64,000 bases of DNA from an uncultured Hyphomicrobiales bacterium (GCA_903878085.1 CAIRGJ010000062.1:1-64000); one strand, 5' to 3'. Positions 52,405 to 63,289 are shown, numbered from the stretch's first letter. A program made the numbers and translations. The notes: generated by a model from the letters alone, not told the origin.

Positions 52405-54978
52405 ATGTCCGAGTCCATTGCGCCTGAAGCGACGCATCCCGATCATTCGCCTGACACGTCCTGGCGCGTGCCCATCGACGTGCTCCTTGCGCGCGTGACG
52501 AGCAGCCGTGACGGTCTGAGCTCTGCGGAGGCGGGCCTGCGGCTTGCCCGCTTCGGGCCGAACAGTGTGTCATCCGACCGGCGCCGCACGCTGGCGATGA
52601 AGCTCGTGCGGCGCTTCGCCGATCCGCTAGTCGCGATCTTGCTTGTCGCTGCGGGGATTTCGAGTTTAACCGGCGACATCGCCAGCTTTGCCATTATTGC
52701 CGTCGTGATCAGCCTCTCGGTGTCGGTCGATGTCTTGCAGGAGCATCGTGCCGAAACGACGGCCGAGGCGCTCAAGCGCTCGGTGGCGATCCATGCCGAC
52801 GTGTTGCGCGACGGCGTGTTCACCTCGCTTCCGGTGGATCAGATCGTTCCGGGCGACGTGATCAAGCTGCAGCCGGGCGACCTAGTGCCGGCCGATGGCG
52901 TCGTGCTGGACGGCCACGGTGCGCACGTCAACGAAGCCTTGATGACCGGCGAGCCTTTTCCGGTCGAGAAGCGGCCTGGCACCTGCGATGCCGTAGAGCC
53001 GGCCGATGCTTTCAATGCCTTGTTCGCCGGCACGTCCTTGGTGAACGGCGAAGCCACCATGCTGGCGGTGACGACGGGCGCCGCCACCCGTTTCGGCGGT
53101 ATCGCCGCGGCTCTGATGAATACCGAGCCGCCGAGCGCCTTCGAGCGCGGCATCCATCGGCTGGCGATGTTGATCCTGCGGCTCACGGTGTTTCTCGTTC
53201 TGCTGGTGCTGCTCGTCAACATCGCCTTCGGCCGGCCATTGATCGAGTCGTTCCTGTTCGCCGTCGCACTTGCCGTCGGGCTGACCCCTGAACTGCTGCC
53301 GATGGTCACCACCGTCACCTTGGCGCGCGGCGCGCTGCGGATGGCGCGCAAGCATGTCGTGGTGAAGCGGCTCGCCGCCATCCACGATCTCGGCGCGATG
53401 GATGTGCTTTGTACCGACAAGACGGGGACGCTGACGGAAGCGACGGTATCGCTCTTCGCCCATCGCGACGCCGCCGGTGCCGACAGCGACAAGGTCCTGG
53501 TGCTGGCGGCAGTGAACAGCACGTTGAGCGGAGGCATCCGAAGTACCTTGGATAGAGCCATCGTCGCGCAATGCGCCGATCACGATCTGACATCCTGGCG
53601 CAAGATCGACGAGATCCCCTTCGATTTCGAACGCCGTTGCGTCTCGGTGCTGGCGGAGCACGCGGGCAAGCGCGTCTTGGTCCTCAAGGGCGCGCCGGAG
53701 GACGTATTGGCGCGGAGCAGCCGCGTTGAAAACGCCGACGGCAGCGGACGCCCGCTCGACGATGCCGCGCGCGCCGAACTCGATCGGCTGCAGAACGATT
53801 ACGCGGCGCAGGGCTACCGGGTGCTCGCGATCGCGTGGCAAGAGCTGGCGCCGGACGCCAAGACAATTTCCGGCTCCGACGAGCACGATCTGGTCATGGG
53901 CGGCTTCTGCCTGTTCGTCGATCCGCCAAAGGCGAGCGCCGCCGCCGCGGTCGCGCGGCTTGCCGAGGCCGGCGTGCGGGTGAAGGTGATTTCCGGCGAT
54001 CACCCGGCCGTGGTGCGTCATGTGTTCGAGGCTTTGAAGATCCCAGGCGACAAGCTCCTGACCGGCGCCGAGATTGCCAAACTCAGCGACAGCGCCCTGG
54101 CCGCGCGGGCGACGTCGACCGACTTGTTTGCTCGGGTTTCTCCCGACCAGAAGACCCGCATTATCCGGGCGCTGCAGGCCCGGGGGCATATTGTCGGCTT
54201 CGTTGGCGATGGCGTGAACGATGCGCCCGCGATTCGCGCGGCTGAAGTCGGCCTGTCAGTCGAGCATGCGACCGACGTCGCGCGCAGCGCCGCCGATATC
54301 ATTCTGTTGTCGTCGGATCTCGGCGTCATCGCCGACGGCGTCGAGGAGGGGCGGCGGACCTTCGCCAACATTCTCAAATATGTGCGCATGGGCACCAGTT
54401 CAAATTTCGGCAACATGCTCTCGATGGCGATTGCCTCGCTGGTGCTGCCATTCCTACCGCTGCTGCCGATTCAAATTCTGCTCAACAATCTGCTCTACGA
54501 TCTTTCCGAAATCGGCATCCCCTTCGATCAGGTCGACCGTCGCGACCTCGCCAGCCCGCGGGCGTGGGACATGGGCGTTATCTTGCGCTTCACCTTGATC
54601 ATGGGTGGGCTGTCTTCGCTGTTTGATCTCGCGACTTTCGCCATTCTGCTCGGCGTGTTCCATGCCGGCATGGCCGAGTTCCGCACGGCCTGGTTCGCCG
54701 AATCGATGCTGACGCAGGTTCTTGTGATCTTTGTCATCCGCACTTACGGCTCGGCTTGGGTCAGCCGTCCGCATCCCGCTTTGGTGGCCAGTTCGCTCGC
54801 AGGACTAGCGGTTGCCATGGTGGTGGTGACAACGCCGCTCGGCGCGGCGCTCGGCTTCGTCATGGTCCCCTGGCCGATAGCCCTCGCGCTTGCCGTAATT
54901 GTCGTGCTGTATCTTGCAAGCGCAGAACTCGTGAAGCGCTTCGCAAGCCCGCCGATCCATCGGCGCCGCTGGCGTTAA
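52405..54978 (+). CDS. mgtA: Magnesium-translocating-type P-type ATPase
   Basis: The 857-residue P3B-like ATPase has an N-terminal cation-ATPase domain, actuator MTGEPFPVEK (181-190; TGEP in place of TGES, as in Mg importers), membrane motif LTPELLPMVTT, phosphorylation site CTDKTGTLTE (Asp 338) and hinge GDGVNDAPAIRAAEVGLSV. The C-terminal region FLPLLPIQILLNNLLYDLSEIGIPFDQVD is close to MgtA/MgtB. Mg or Ni uptake is the family role. Its presence after an acyl-CoA synthetase/GNAT gene in a low-oxygen cluster is a known type of arrangement in this group, but the link is unexplained. Confidence 0.9.
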   Translation: MSESIAPEATHPDHSPDTSWRVPIDVLLARVTSSRDGLSSAEAGLRLARFGPNSVSSDRRRTLAMKLVRRFADPLVAILLVAAGISSLTGDIASFAIIAVVISLSVSVDVLQEHRAETTAEALKRSVAIHADVLRDGVFTSLPVDQIVPGDVIKLQPGDLVPADGVVLDGHGAHVNEALMTGEPFPVEKRPGTCDAVEPADAFNALFAGTSLVNGEATMLAVTTGAATRFGGIAAALMNTEPPSAFERGIHRLAMLILRLTVFLVLLVLLVNIAFGRPLIESFLFAVALAVGLTPELLPMVTTVTLARGALRMARKHVVVKRLAAIHDLGAMDVLCTDKTGTLTEATVSLFAHRDAAGADSDKVLVLAAVNSTLSGGIRSTLDRAIVAQCADHDLTSWRKIDEIPFDFERRCVSVLAEHAGKRVLVLKGAPEDVLARSSRVENADGSGRPLDDAARAELDRLQNDYAAQGYRVLAIAWQELAPDAKTISGSDEHDLVMGGFCLFVDPPKASAAAAVARLAEAGVRVKVISGDHPAVVRHVFEALKIPGDKLLTGAEIAKLSDSALAARATSTDLFARVSPDQKTRIIRALQARGHIVGFVGDGVNDAPAIRAAEVGLSVEHATDVARSAADIILLSSDLGVIADGVEEGRRTFANILKYVRMGTSSNFGNMLSMAIASLVLPFLPLLPIQILLNNLLYDLSEIGIPFDQVDRRDLASPRAWDMGVILRFTLIMGGLSSLFDLATFAILLGVFHAGMAEFRTAWFAESMLTQVLVIFVIRTYGSAWVSRPHPALVASSLAGLAVAMVVVTTPLGAALGFVMVPWPIALALAVIVVLYLASAELVKRFASPPIHRRRWR

Positions 54979-55014
54979 GAACCGTGTTGCCGTTATTTCC
55001 CGGCCAACGGCTTT

Positions 55015-57732
55015 TTATTTGGCGATCTGCCCGAAGATGCGGTCTGGCTTGAACGGCAGCCTGTAGAAACGAACGCCGGTGGCGTCGCGGATGGCGTTGC
55101 CGAGCGCAGCGGCGACCGGATTGTACGGACTTTCGCTCATCGATTTAGCGCCGTAGGGGCCGAGCTTGTCTGTAGTCTTAGCGAACAGCACCTCGGTGCG
55201 CGGAATATCGGCGAAGGCCGGCAGGTGATAGGCGCGAAAGCTTGCCGTCGTCACGCGGCCTCGATCGTCGACCACGACTTCCTCGAACATCGCGGCGCCG
55301 AGCGCCTGCGCCACGCCGCCCTCAACCTGGGCGCGGCATTGCATCGGGTTGATGACGGTGCCGGCGTCGGCGGCCTGCACGCTCTTGAGAATGCGGATTT
55401 CGCCGCTGACCGGATGCACCGCGACGCGGAATCCCTGCACGTTGAACGCGACCGAACGCGGTGAGCCATTGGCGGTGCCGGTCGCGGAGAGATCGATGCC
55501 CGCACTCGCCGCGGCGCTGTGCAAGTCGGCAAGCGGAATGCGCCGCGTGCCGCAGGTGACGGCGTCGGCCGCCAGCGCGCAATCCGCGCGCGCGGTTTTG
55601 GAAGATTCTGCGGCAAACGCGAGCAGCTTTTCGCGCAAGGCCTCGCCGGCCAGTTGCGTGGCGCGTCCGGCGATCACGGTGCCGGTTGAGCCATAGGCGC
55701 CGGTGTCGTGGCCGCCGTGGTCGCTGTCGGACTGCCGGATATGGATATTGGATGGCTCGGTGCCGAGCGCGGTGGCGGCGACCTGTTGGTGCACGGTCGT
55801 GGTGCCGTTGCCGAATTCGGCGGTGCCGACGGTCATGTCGTAGCCGCCATCGGCGCAAAGCGTAATCGTGGTGTCGGAATAATGCCCGCCCGGTGGCACG
55901 GTATCGATCATGGTCAGCGCTGTGCCTTCGCCAACGAGCCAGTCGGGCGAGGGCGGCTTGTCGCCGTCGCCGCGTTTCATTGCCGCATCGACCAGGTCGA
56001 TGCACTGGTCGAGGCCGTAGCTGCCGAAGATCACGTCGGGCGGCGATTCCTCCGCGCCGATCATCGGCTGGCCTGGCTTCACCACGTTGCGGCGGCGGAA
56101 TTCCAGCGGGTCCATGCCGATGACGCGCGCCACCTCGTCGATCGCGGATTCCACGGCGAACAAAGTCTGCGGCAGGCCGTAACCGCGAAATGCACCGGCC
56201 GGCACGGTGTTGGTGTAGGCGGCGTAACCATCGACCTTCTTGTTGGCGCAAGCGTAGACGCTGATCGCTTCGCTGCAGGCGTGATGCAGCACCGGTCCGC
56301 CGTGATTGCCGTAGGCGCCGGTGTTGGCGACGACATGCATCTGCATGGCGCTGAGCGTGCCGTCGCGCTTGGCGCCGATCTTTACCTTGACGCGCATCGG
56401 ATGCCGCGTCGTAGCAGCGGTGAACTGCTCCTCGCGGGTGAATTCGAGCTTGACCGGGCGCTTCAGCCGTAAGGCCGCGAGGGCGACCACGTCCTCCGAC
56501 AGCATTTCCTGTTTGGCGCCGAAGCCGCCGCCGACCCGCTCGCAGAACACGCGGACTTTGGTCTCGTCGAGGCCGAACACGCGCGCCAACTCGCGGCGGG
56601 TGAGGAACGGTACTTGCGTGCTGGCGCGGACGTTCAGCCGGCCATCGTCGTCGACCCAGCCGATGGCGCACAAAGTTTCGAGATGGGCGTGCTGCACACG
56701 TGGCACATAATAGGTGCCCTCGTGGATCGCATTGGACGCGGCGAAGCCCGCCTCGACATCGCCGACATCGCCATGCACCTCGGCGACGAGATTGCGGCGC
56801 GGATCGGCCAGCGCCTTGCCGGGGTCGAGATCGTGGATCATCGGCGCGCCGTCGCGCAAAGCCTCGTCGGGGTCGAACACCGCCGGCAGGATCTCGTAGT
56901 CGACCTTGAGGCGGCGGCAGCCTTCCTCGGCGGCGGCTTCGCTGTCGGCGACGACGGCGGCAAAGCGCTGGCCGATGAAACGCACGGTGCGGTCGAGCAC
57001 CAGCGTGTCCGGCGGATCGGTACCGAGGACTTCATGGCGCGCGCTGGAGAACAAAGTCTGCGGCGCGTCCTCATAGGTGAACACCGCCTGCACGCCGGGC
57101 ACGGCGAGCGCTTCGGATTTGTCGATGGCGCGGATGCGCGCGTGCGGGTGCGGCGAGCGCGCCAGCTTCATGTGCAGCAGGCCTTCCGGCGCGACGTCGA
57201 GCGTGAAGCGTGCCTTGCCGGTGACCACGTCCGGGCCCGCCGGGGCCGGCGTGTTGTGGCCGCAGGCCGCGCCTGGCTCGGCGTCCTCAACATTGCGCAC
57301 GCCGGCAATGGCGTCGTCGATGGCGCGATAGCCGGTGCAGCGGCATAGGTTGCCCTTGAGCGCCGCGCCGAGATCGGCGCGCTGCGCCTGATTGAGCGAA
57401 GCCGCGGTCATGATCATGCCGGCGGTGCAGAAGCCGCACTGGAATCCCTGGGCATCGAGGAAGGCGCGCTGCATCGGATGCAGTTCGTTGCCCAACCCGT
57501 TAAAATTGGCGAGGCCCTCGATAGTCGTGACCTCGCGGCCCTCGGCGCGGAACGCCGGCACCAGGCAGGAGTGCACCGGCTCGCCGTCGAGATAGACCGT
57601 GCAGGCGCCGCAGTCGCCGGCGTCGCAGCCTTTCTTGACGCCGAACCAGCCCAACTGACGCAGGAAGGTGCGCAGGCATTGCCCGGCCTTTGGCGTGTCG
57701 GGAAAGCTTTTGCCATTGATCTGGAACGTCAT
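55015..57732 (-). CDS. Molybdenum hydroxylase: 2Fe-2S domain fused to molybdopterin subunit (xanthine dehydrogenase-like)
   Basis: The 905-residue protein joins two normally separate subunits. The N-terminus has two 2Fe-2S centres (C36, C41, C44, C56 and C99, C102, C130, C132). The rest is the xanthine-oxidase-type molybdopterin domain with [23 protein letters not shown] and the C-terminal GAKSMSESP containing the catalytic Glu. The FAD domain is a separate gene overlapping by 4 nt upstream. No XdhC-type maturation gene is in view. Its setting beside an 8-oxoguanine deaminase and a nucleoside-type importer points to a purine substrate. Confidence 0.9.
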   Translation of the reverse strand: MTFQINGKSFPDTPKAGQCLRTFLRQLGWFGVKKGCDAGDCGACTVYLDGEPVHSCLVPAFRAEGREVTTIEGLANFNGLGNELHPMQRAFLDAQGFQCGFCTAGMIMTAASLNQAQRADLGAALKGNLCRCTGYRAIDDAIAGVRNVEDAEPGAACGHNTPAPAGPDVVTGKARFTLDVAPEGLLHMKLARSPHPHARIRAIDKSEALAVPGVQAVFTYEDAPQTLFSSARHEVLGTDPPDTLVLDRTVRFIGQRFAAVVADSEAAAEEGCRRLKVDYEILPAVFDPDEALRDGAPMIHDLDPGKALADPRRNLVAEVHGDVGDVEAGFAASNAIHEGTYYVPRVQHAHLETLCAIGWVDDDGRLNVRASTQVPFLTRRELARVFGLDETKVRVFCERVGGGFGAKQEMLSEDVVALAALRLKRPVKLEFTREEQFTAATTRHPMRVKVKIGAKRDGTLSAMQMHVVANTGAYGNHGGPVLHHACSEAISVYACANKKVDGYAAYTNTVPAGAFRGYGLPQTLFAVESAIDEVARVIGMDPLEFRRRNVVKPGQPMIGAEESPPDVIFGSYGLDQCIDLVDAAMKRGDGDKPPSPDWLVGEGTALTMIDTVPPGGHYSDTTITLCADGGYDMTVGTAEFGNGTTTVHQQVAATALGTEPSNIHIRQSDSDHGGHDTGAYGSTGTVIAGRATQLAGEALREKLLAFAAESSKTARADCALAADAVTCGTRRIPLADLHSAAASAGIDLSATGTANGSPRSVAFNVQGFRVAVHPVSGEIRILKSVQAADAGTVINPMQCRAQVEGGVAQALGAAMFEEVVVDDRGRVTTASFRAYHLPAFADIPRTEVLFAKTTDKLGPYGAKSMSESPYNPVAAALGNAIRDATGVRFYRLPFKPDRIFGQIAK

Positions 57733-58556
57733 CGCGCTTGCTCCGCCAGTTCGTTGCGGATCTCTTCGGCAAAATGCAGCGTCATGTGACGCCGCCATTC
57801 CGGCGCGCCGTGGATGTCGTCGTAATAGCCGTTCGCCGGGATTTCCCGCTCGATGCGCGCGCGCAGTTCATGACCGGAGGGCAGGTTGTTGAACGAGAAT
57901 TTCATCGGCCGCGGCGTTGAAGCGGTGACGGTGAGCACGAACTCGCCCGTCGGCGGATCGAACGTGCCGATCAGCAGCGCCGCCGAACGCCCGACCTTCG
58001 CCAGCGAGATCTGCCGGAACGCCGTGCGGCGTATCAACGCCGCCGCCGGAATGTCGATGCGGCGGAGCAATTCGTCGGCTTTAAGCACATTGCTGAGCGG
58101 CCCTTTGACGAAATCGCCGACCGGGACGCGCCGCTCGCTGCCGTCCGCCGACCAAATCGTGCAGACGCCATCCAGCGCCGCGGTCAGCGAGATCATCGGG
58201 CCGGCCGGCAGCGACATACAGAGGTTGCCGCCGACGGTTGCGGTGTTCCAGATTTTGAATGAGGCCAGAAACGCGCGGCAGCATTGGCCGATCAGTGGCG
58301 CGGCGATCCATTCCACCGGCACCGCCAGGGCGTCGAGTTTGGCGATAGTGCAGGTCGCGGCGATCTCGAGGCCAGTGGCGCTGGCGCGCAACGGCTCCCA
58401 GCCGAGCGCGCCAATGTCGATCAGGCGCGTCAGCCGGTTCTGCGGCTCGGAGAACAGCCAGGTGCCGCCGCCAAGCCAGGCGTCGCCGTCGCGCCACGTC
58501 GGCACATCCTCGCGCGTCTTGGGCCGCGCCACCTCGGTGATGGTGTTCAGGTCCAT
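57729..58556 (-). CDS. FAD-binding subunit of molybdenum hydroxylase
   Basis: The 275-residue protein has the CoxM/XdhB-type FAD domain: GDAWLGGGTWLFSEPQ at the N-terminus, TVGGNLCMSLPAGPM (FAD pyrophosphate motif) and a C-terminal CO_deh_flav domain with FRQISLAKVGRSAALLIG. It overlaps the molybdopterin gene by 4 nt and diverges from the deaminase gene with only 56 nt between starts, so the shared control region is very short. Confidence 0.9.
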   Translation of the reverse strand: MDLNTITEVARPKTREDVPTWRDGDAWLGGGTWLFSEPQNRLTRLIDIGALGWEPLRASATGLEIAATCTIAKLDALAVPVEWIAAPLIGQCCRAFLASFKIWNTATVGGNLCMSLPAGPMISLTAALDGVCTIWSADGSERRVPVGDFVKGPLSNVLKADELLRRIDIPAAALIRRTAFRQISLAKVGRSAALLIGTFDPPTGEFVLTVTASTPRPMKFSFNNLPSGHELRARIEREIPANGYYDDIHGAPEWRRHMTLHFAEEIRNELAEQAR

Positions 58557-58612
58557 GCGTACCCCTGGCCCCGGAGTTGCAGGGACTTGTATGGTGCGGG
58601 ACGGAGGGGAGA

Positions 58613-59956
58613 ATGACGATGAGCGAGGCGGTCTGGATCAAGGACCCGATGGCGATTTTGGCCGACGGCGCCGAGCGCGGCGTGGTCGTCGCCAACGGTG
58701 CGATCGTCGAACTCGTGCCCTCCGGTCATGAACCGAAAACCGCCGCCAAGCCGTTCGAGGCCCGCGATCACGTCGTGCTGCCGGGCTTGATCAACACCCA
58801 TCATCACTTCTTCCAGACGCTGACGCGCGCCGTGCCGGCAGCCCTCGACCGCGAATTGTTTCCCTGGCTCAAGGCGCTGTACCCGATCTGGGCGAAGCTG
58901 ACGCCGGAGGCGCTGGATGCCGCGGTCACCGTGGCGATGGCGGAACTGATGCTGTCGGGCTGCACCACGACCACCGATCATCACTACGTTTTTCCGAAGG
59001 GCCTCGAAGACGGCATCGACATCGAAGTGGCGGTGGCGCAGCGTCTCGGCATCCGCACGCTGTTGACGCGCGGCTCGATGAACCTGTCGGAGCGCGACGG
59101 CGGCCTGCCGCCGGACTCGGTTGTCCAGGACGAAGATACGATCCTCGCCGACAGCAAGCGGCTGGTCGACCGCTATCATGAGCGTGGGCCGGCGGCGATG
59201 ACGCAGGTGGCGCTGGCGCCATGCTCGCCGTTTTCGGTGACCACCGCGCTGATGCGCTCGACCGCCGATCTCGCAGCCACGCTCGACGTGCGCCTGCATA
59301 CGCATCTGGCCGAGACCGAGGACGAGAACAAATTCTGCCAAGAGCTTTATGGCTGCCGTCCGCTCGATTACTTGGAGGATTGCGGTTGGCTCAACAGCCG
59401 CACCTGGCTGGCGCACGGCATCCACTTCACACCCGAGGAAATGCCGCGGCTCGCCAAAGGCGGCGTCAGCATCAGCCATTGTGCCTGCAGCAACCAGACG
59501 CTGGCGTCCGGCTGTTGTCCGGTCTGCGACATGGAGAAGGCCGGCGTCAGCATCGGTCTTGGCGTTGATGGCTCGGCCTCGAACGACGAATCCAATTTGA
59601 TGCAGGAAGTTCGCGCCGCGTTCCTGCTGCAACGCGCGCGTTACGGCGTCAAAGCCGTCAGTCATAAGGACGCGTTGCGCTGGGCCACCAAAGGTTCGGC
59701 CGCTTGCGTCGGCCGGCCCGAATTGGGCGAGATCGCGGTGGGCAAACGCGCCGATCTGGCGCTGTTCAAACTCGACGAATTGCGGTTTTCCGGCCATGGC
59801 GATCCGCTCGCGGCGCTGGTGCTGTGCGGCGCGCATCGCGCCGACCGAGTCATGGTCAACGGCCGGTGGACGGTCGAAGACGGCGCCATCCCAGGCCTCG
59901 ATCTGGCCGCGCTGATGCGGCGGCATCAGGCAGCGGCGCGAAAACTGCAAAGTTGA
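58613..59956 (+). CDS. 8-oxoguanine deaminase (amidohydrolase)
   Basis: The 447-residue TIM-barrel amidohydrolase deaminates 8-oxoguanine to urate in characterised relatives. Family-specific segments are PGLINTHHHFFQTLTRAVPAA, LFPWLKALYPIWAKLTPE and TTTTDHHYVFP. The metal/catalytic residues lie in THLAETEDE, LAHGIHF and GVDGSASND. ATG 58613 follows GGAGGGGAGA; ATG 58619 is an alternative. Together with the hydroxylase and the importer it outlines a purine salvage/catabolic locus. Confidence 0.92.
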   Translation: MTMSEAVWIKDPMAILADGAERGVVVANGAIVELVPSGHEPKTAAKPFEARDHVVLPGLINTHHHFFQTLTRAVPAALDRELFPWLKALYPIWAKLTPEALDAAVTVAMAELMLSGCTTTTDHHYVFPKGLEDGIDIEVAVAQRLGIRTLLTRGSMNLSERDGGLPPDSVVQDEDTILADSKRLVDRYHERGPAAMTQVALAPCSPFSVTTALMRSTADLAATLDVRLHTHLAETEDENKFCQELYGCRPLDYLEDCGWLNSRTWLAHGIHFTPEEMPRLAKGGVSISHCACSNQTLASGCCPVCDMEKAGVSIGLGVDGSASNDESNLMQEVRAAFLLQRARYGVKAVSHKDALRWATKGSAACVGRPELGEIAVGKRADLALFKLDELRFSGHGDPLAALVLCGAHRADRVMVNGRWTVEDGAIPGLDLAALMRRHQAAARKLQS

Positions 59957-60001
59957 ATGACTCGGTAACATTACTGTTCCGCAAGTGAGAATTCTCCTCC
60001 T

Positions 60002-60089
60002 TGTCATCGCCGGGCTTGTCCCGGCGATCCCGCTTAGGGATGCAATGTGCGCGCCTAAGCGAGGTGGCCGGGACAAGCCCGGCCACGAC
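60002..60089. repeat. Inverted-repeat element between convergent genes
   Basis: GCCGGGCTTGTCCCGGC and GCCGGGACAAGCCCGGC are inverse copies flanking a central dyad. It is a familiar Bradyrhizobiaceae intergenic repeat, placed between the 3' ends of the deaminase and binding-protein genes, and probably serves both as a terminator. Confidence 0.75.
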
Positions 60090-60128
60090 AGTTTGGAGCT
60101 AGGCGAAATCCCGGATCACTTGCCCGGA

Positions 60129-61205
60129 TCACTTGCCCGGGATCTTGTCGTCGACGCCCTTGACGTAGAAGTTCATGCCGAGAATCTGGCCCGGCTCGAG
60201 ATTGGCGCCTTTGCATTCGACCGGCTTGCCGTCCTGCCCGATGACCGGACATTTGAACGGATGCAACGTGCCGGCGATGATTGCGGCTTCGGTCTTCGCC
60301 GCGAGCGCCTTCACGTCGTCGGGCATGTTGGTGTAGGGCGCCATGACGACCATCTTTTCCTTGAGGCCGTCCCAGGTGTCCTCCGCCTTCCAGGTGCCGG
60401 CCAGTGCCGCCTTCGCTTGGCGGGTATAGTACGGACCCCAGTTGTCGATGATCGAGGTGAGTTGGGTCTTCGGCCCGAACTTGATCATGTCGCTATCCTG
60501 GCCGAAAGCGAGGATGCCGCGCTGCGCGGCGACCTGCATCGGCGCCGGTGAGTCGGTGTGCTGCATGATCACGTCGGCGCCCTGGTCGGCCAGCGCCTTG
60601 GCGGCATCGGCTTCCTTGCCGGGGTCGAACCAGGTGTTCACCCAGATCACCTTGACCTTGATGTCGGGGTTGACGGTCTGCGCGCCGAGGATGGTGGCAT
60701 TGATGCCGGAGATTACTTCCGGAATCGGGAACGACGCGATGTAGCCGAGCACGCCTTTCTTCGACATCTTGCCGGCGATCACGCCCTGGATGTAGCGGCC
60801 TTCGTAGAACTTGCCGGAATAGGTGCCCATGTTGGGCGCGCTCTTGAAGCCGGTGGCGTGTTCGAACTGGATCTTCGGATACTTCTTCGCGACCTTCAGC
60901 GTCGGATCCATGTAACCGAACGAGGTGGTGAAGATCAGCGTGTGGCCGGAGCGCGCGAGCTGCTCGATCGAGCGCTCCGAGTCCGGGCCTTCGCTGACGT
61001 TCTCAAGGAACGTGGTCTCGACCTTGTCGCCAAGTTCCTTGACCATCTCCTGGCGACCGACTTCGTGACGATAGGTCCAGCCGAGATCGCCGACTGGCCC
61101 GAGATAGATGAATCCGACTTTGAGCTTTTCGGCGGCGGACGCGCTGTAGCTTGTCGCTGCAATCGCCAAGGCGGCGACCGCGGCGGTCATCATAATTTTT
61201 CTCAT
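60129..61205 (-). CDS. BMP-family ABC transporter substrate-binding protein
   Basis: The 358-residue lipoprotein-like family member has a cleavable signal (about 1-24, ending SASA, with no lipobox Cys). The Bmp/PnrA fold includes KVGFIYLGPVGDLGWTYRHE, VLGYIASFPIPEVISGINA, VIWVNTWFDPGKEADAAKAL and GADVIMQHTDSPAP. Relatives bind nucleosides or purine bases. A 13-nt tandem duplication just past the stop repeats the stop region and has no coding effect. Confidence 0.92.
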   Translation of the reverse strand: MRKIMMTAAVAALAIAATSYSASAAEKLKVGFIYLGPVGDLGWTYRHEVGRQEMVKELGDKVETTFLENVSEGPDSERSIEQLARSGHTLIFTTSFGYMDPTLKVAKKYPKIQFEHATGFKSAPNMGTYSGKFYEGRYIQGVIAGKMSKKGVLGYIASFPIPEVISGINATILGAQTVNPDIKVKVIWVNTWFDPGKEADAAKALADQGADVIMQHTDSPAPMQVAAQRGILAFGQDSDMIKFGPKTQLTSIIDNWGPYYTRQAKAALAGTWKAEDTWDGLKEKMVVMAPYTNMPDDVKALAAKTEAAIIAGTLHPFKCPVIGQDGKPVECKGANLEPGQILGMNFYVKGVDDKIPGK

Positions 61206-61290
61206 GTTTTCTGCTCCGGGTTATCAGACGGGTCGCTTCTTGGTCCCCGCAAGCACGTCGCCCGTCCGCGCGCGCTCATGGGGGATTGGC

Positions 61291-62211
61291 TTAACGGTCG
61301 GGCACGAACACCATGCCCAATGATGCCGGCGCGGCGGACCCGGCGGTGCCGCGCGCGCGCGAAATCAAGACGAGAACGATGACGGTCGCCAGATAAGGCA
61401 TCGCCGACATCAGTTGCGAAGGAATGCCGAGGCCAAAGGCCTGCGCGTGCAGCTGCAGGATCGTGACCGCGCCAAACAAGTATGCGCCGCCGACCAGCCG
61501 TAGCGGCCGCCATGACGAGAACACAACCAGCGCCAGTGCGATCCAGCCGCGGCCCGCGGTCATGCCCGGAATGAAGAACGGCGTGTAAGCCAGCGGCAGG
61601 AACGCGCCGCCAAGCCCGGCGCAGCCGCCGCCAAACAGCACCGCGAACAGGCGAATCTTGAGAACCGGATAGCCGAGCGCATGCGCGGAGGTGTGGCTGT
61701 CGCCGACCGCGCGCAGGATCAGCCCGGCGCGCGTGCGATACAGGAACCACCAGATCCCGGCCACCAGCGCGACGGAGAAATAGACGAAGCCGTCCTGGCC
61801 GAACAAGATACGGCCGACGATCGGGATGCCGGTGAGGAACGGAATATAAAGGGCGGGGGCCGGGACGATCTTCTCGCCAACAAAGCCGGCGCCGATAAGT
61901 CCCGACAGCCCGACGCCAAGAATGGTGAGCGCCAGCCCTGCCGCCACCTGGTTGACGGCCATGCCGAGCGTCAGCGCCGCAAACACCAGCGACAAAGCGG
62001 CGCCCGCGGCGATGCCGAACAGCGCGCCGATTAAGGTCGAGCCGGTGAGATAGGCGCCGGCAAAGCCGCAGGCTGCGCCCATGATCATCATGCCTTCGAC
62101 GCCGAGATTGAGCACGCCGGAGCGCTCGGCCACCAGTTCGCCCGCCGCCGCCAGCAGCAGCGGCGTCGAGGCGGCGATCACCGACAGGAAAATGGCTTCA
62201 AGCAGTCCCAT
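61291..62211 (-). CDS. ABC transporter permease, nucleoside/purine type (second)
   Basis: The 306-residue BPD_transp_2 permease has about eight helices. Family segments are ELVAERSGVLNLGVEGMMIMGA at the N-terminus and RAVGDSHTSAHALGYPVLKIR in the coupling region. It overlaps the upstream permease gene by 14 nt. Confidence 0.92.
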   Translation of the reverse strand: MGLLEAIFLSVIAASTPLLLAAAGELVAERSGVLNLGVEGMMIMGAACGFAGAYLTGSTLIGALFGIAAGAALSLVFAALTLGMAVNQVAAGLALTILGVGLSGLIGAGFVGEKIVPAPALYIPFLTGIPIVGRILFGQDGFVYFSVALVAGIWWFLYRTRAGLILRAVGDSHTSAHALGYPVLKIRLFAVLFGGGCAGLGGAFLPLAYTPFFIPGMTAGRGWIALALVVFSSWRPLRLVGGAYLFGAVTILQLHAQAFGLGIPSQLMSAMPYLATVIVLVLISRARGTAGSAAPASLGMVFVPDR

Positions 62212-63289
62212 CGGCCGCCTTTCGGAAAGGGCTGATCAGCCGGATGCGGTAGAGGATGAGGGAATCGCAGGCCAGCACGTAGAACAGCAGGATGCCCTGG
62301 AATACTTTGGTGAGATCGAGCGGGATCTTCATCGAAATTTGCGCGCCTTCGCCGCCGATGAAGGTCAGCGCCAGAAACAATCCCGCGATCAGAATGCCGA
62401 CCGGGTTCAGCCGTCCGAGGAACGCGACGATGATGGCGGTGAAGCCATAACCCGGCGAGATGCCGGGCTGCAGCACGCCGACCGGACCGGCGACTTCGAT
62501 GATGCCGGCAAGACCGGCCAGCGCGCCGGACACCGCGAAGGTGAACAGTACCAGCCGGTCCGAACTGAACCCGGCAAAGCGCGCGGCCTTCGGCGCCGCG
62601 CCGACCACGCGGATTTCGAAACCCTTGATGGTGCGGCCCAGCATCACGGTCGCCAGCATCACCACGATCAGCGCCACGATTGCGCCGGCGTGCAGCCGGC
62701 TGCCTTCGATCAGCACCGGGACGTTGGCGACCGGATCGAAGGTGGCGGTGGTCGGGAAGTTCATGCCTTTCGGGTCGCGCCAGGGTCCGCGCACCAGATA
62801 GTCCATGATCAGGTCGGCGACATAGACCAGCATCAGGCTGGTGAGGATTTCATTGGCGCCGAATTTCACTTTGCACAGCGCCGGGATCATCGCCCACAGC
62901 GCGCCGCCGAGCGCGCCCATCACCAGCATGGCCGGCAGCACCCAAGGCCCGGCGCCGGTGCCGTTGGTCACGACCGCCAGCCAGCTGCCGCAAACCGCGC
63001 CCATGATGAACTGGCCTTCGGCGCCGATATTCCAGACATTGGCGAGATAGCAGAACGACAGGCCAATCGCGATCATCACCAGCGGTGTCGCCTTCACCGC
63101 GATTTCCATCAGCGAATAAGAATCGGTCAGCGGCTCGACGAAATAGACGTTCAGCGCGGCGATCGGATTCTTACCAAGGATGGCGAACAGGATAGCCATG
63201 GTGACCAGCGTCAGCACGATGGCGATCAGCGGCGACAGGATCGCGATCTTGGTCGAGCGTTCGGCGCGCCGTTCAAGCACCAACTGCAT
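62198..63289 (-). CDS. ABC transporter permease, nucleoside/purine type (first)
   Basis: The 363-residue BPD_transp_2 permease has LGKNPIAALNVYFVEPLTDSY, FCYLANVWNIGAEGQFIMGA and RVVGAAPKAARFAGFS. It overlaps the ATPase gene by 17 nt upstream and the other permease gene by 14 nt downstream, giving a tightly coupled ATPase-permease-permease string; the binding-protein gene follows after 85 nt. Confidence 0.92.
   Translation of the reverse strand: MQLVLERRAERSTKIAILSPLIAIVLTLVTMAILFAILGKNPIAALNVYFVEPLTDSYSLMEIAVKATPLVMIAIGLSFCYLANVWNIGAEGQFIMGAVCGSWLAVVTNGTGAGPWVLPAMLVMGALGGALWAMIPALCKVKFGANEILTSLMLVYVADLIMDYLVRGPWRDPKGMNFPTTATFDPVANVPVLIEGSRLHAGAIVALIVVMLATVMLGRTIKGFEIRVVGAAPKAARFAGFSSDRLVLFTFAVSGALAGLAGIIEVAGPVGVLQPGISPGYGFTAIIVAFLGRLNPVGILIAGLFLALTFIGGEGAQISMKIPLDLTKVFQGILLFYVLACDSLILYRIRLISPFRKAADGTA

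Noticed and set aside
52882-54189. A 435-codon antisense frame within the P-type ATPase gene
   Set aside because: The coding strand carries intact ATPase motifs in order; the antisense product has none.
60110-60135. 13-bp tandem duplication at the BMP gene end
   Set aside because: It only duplicates sequence past the stop codon and has no evident effect.
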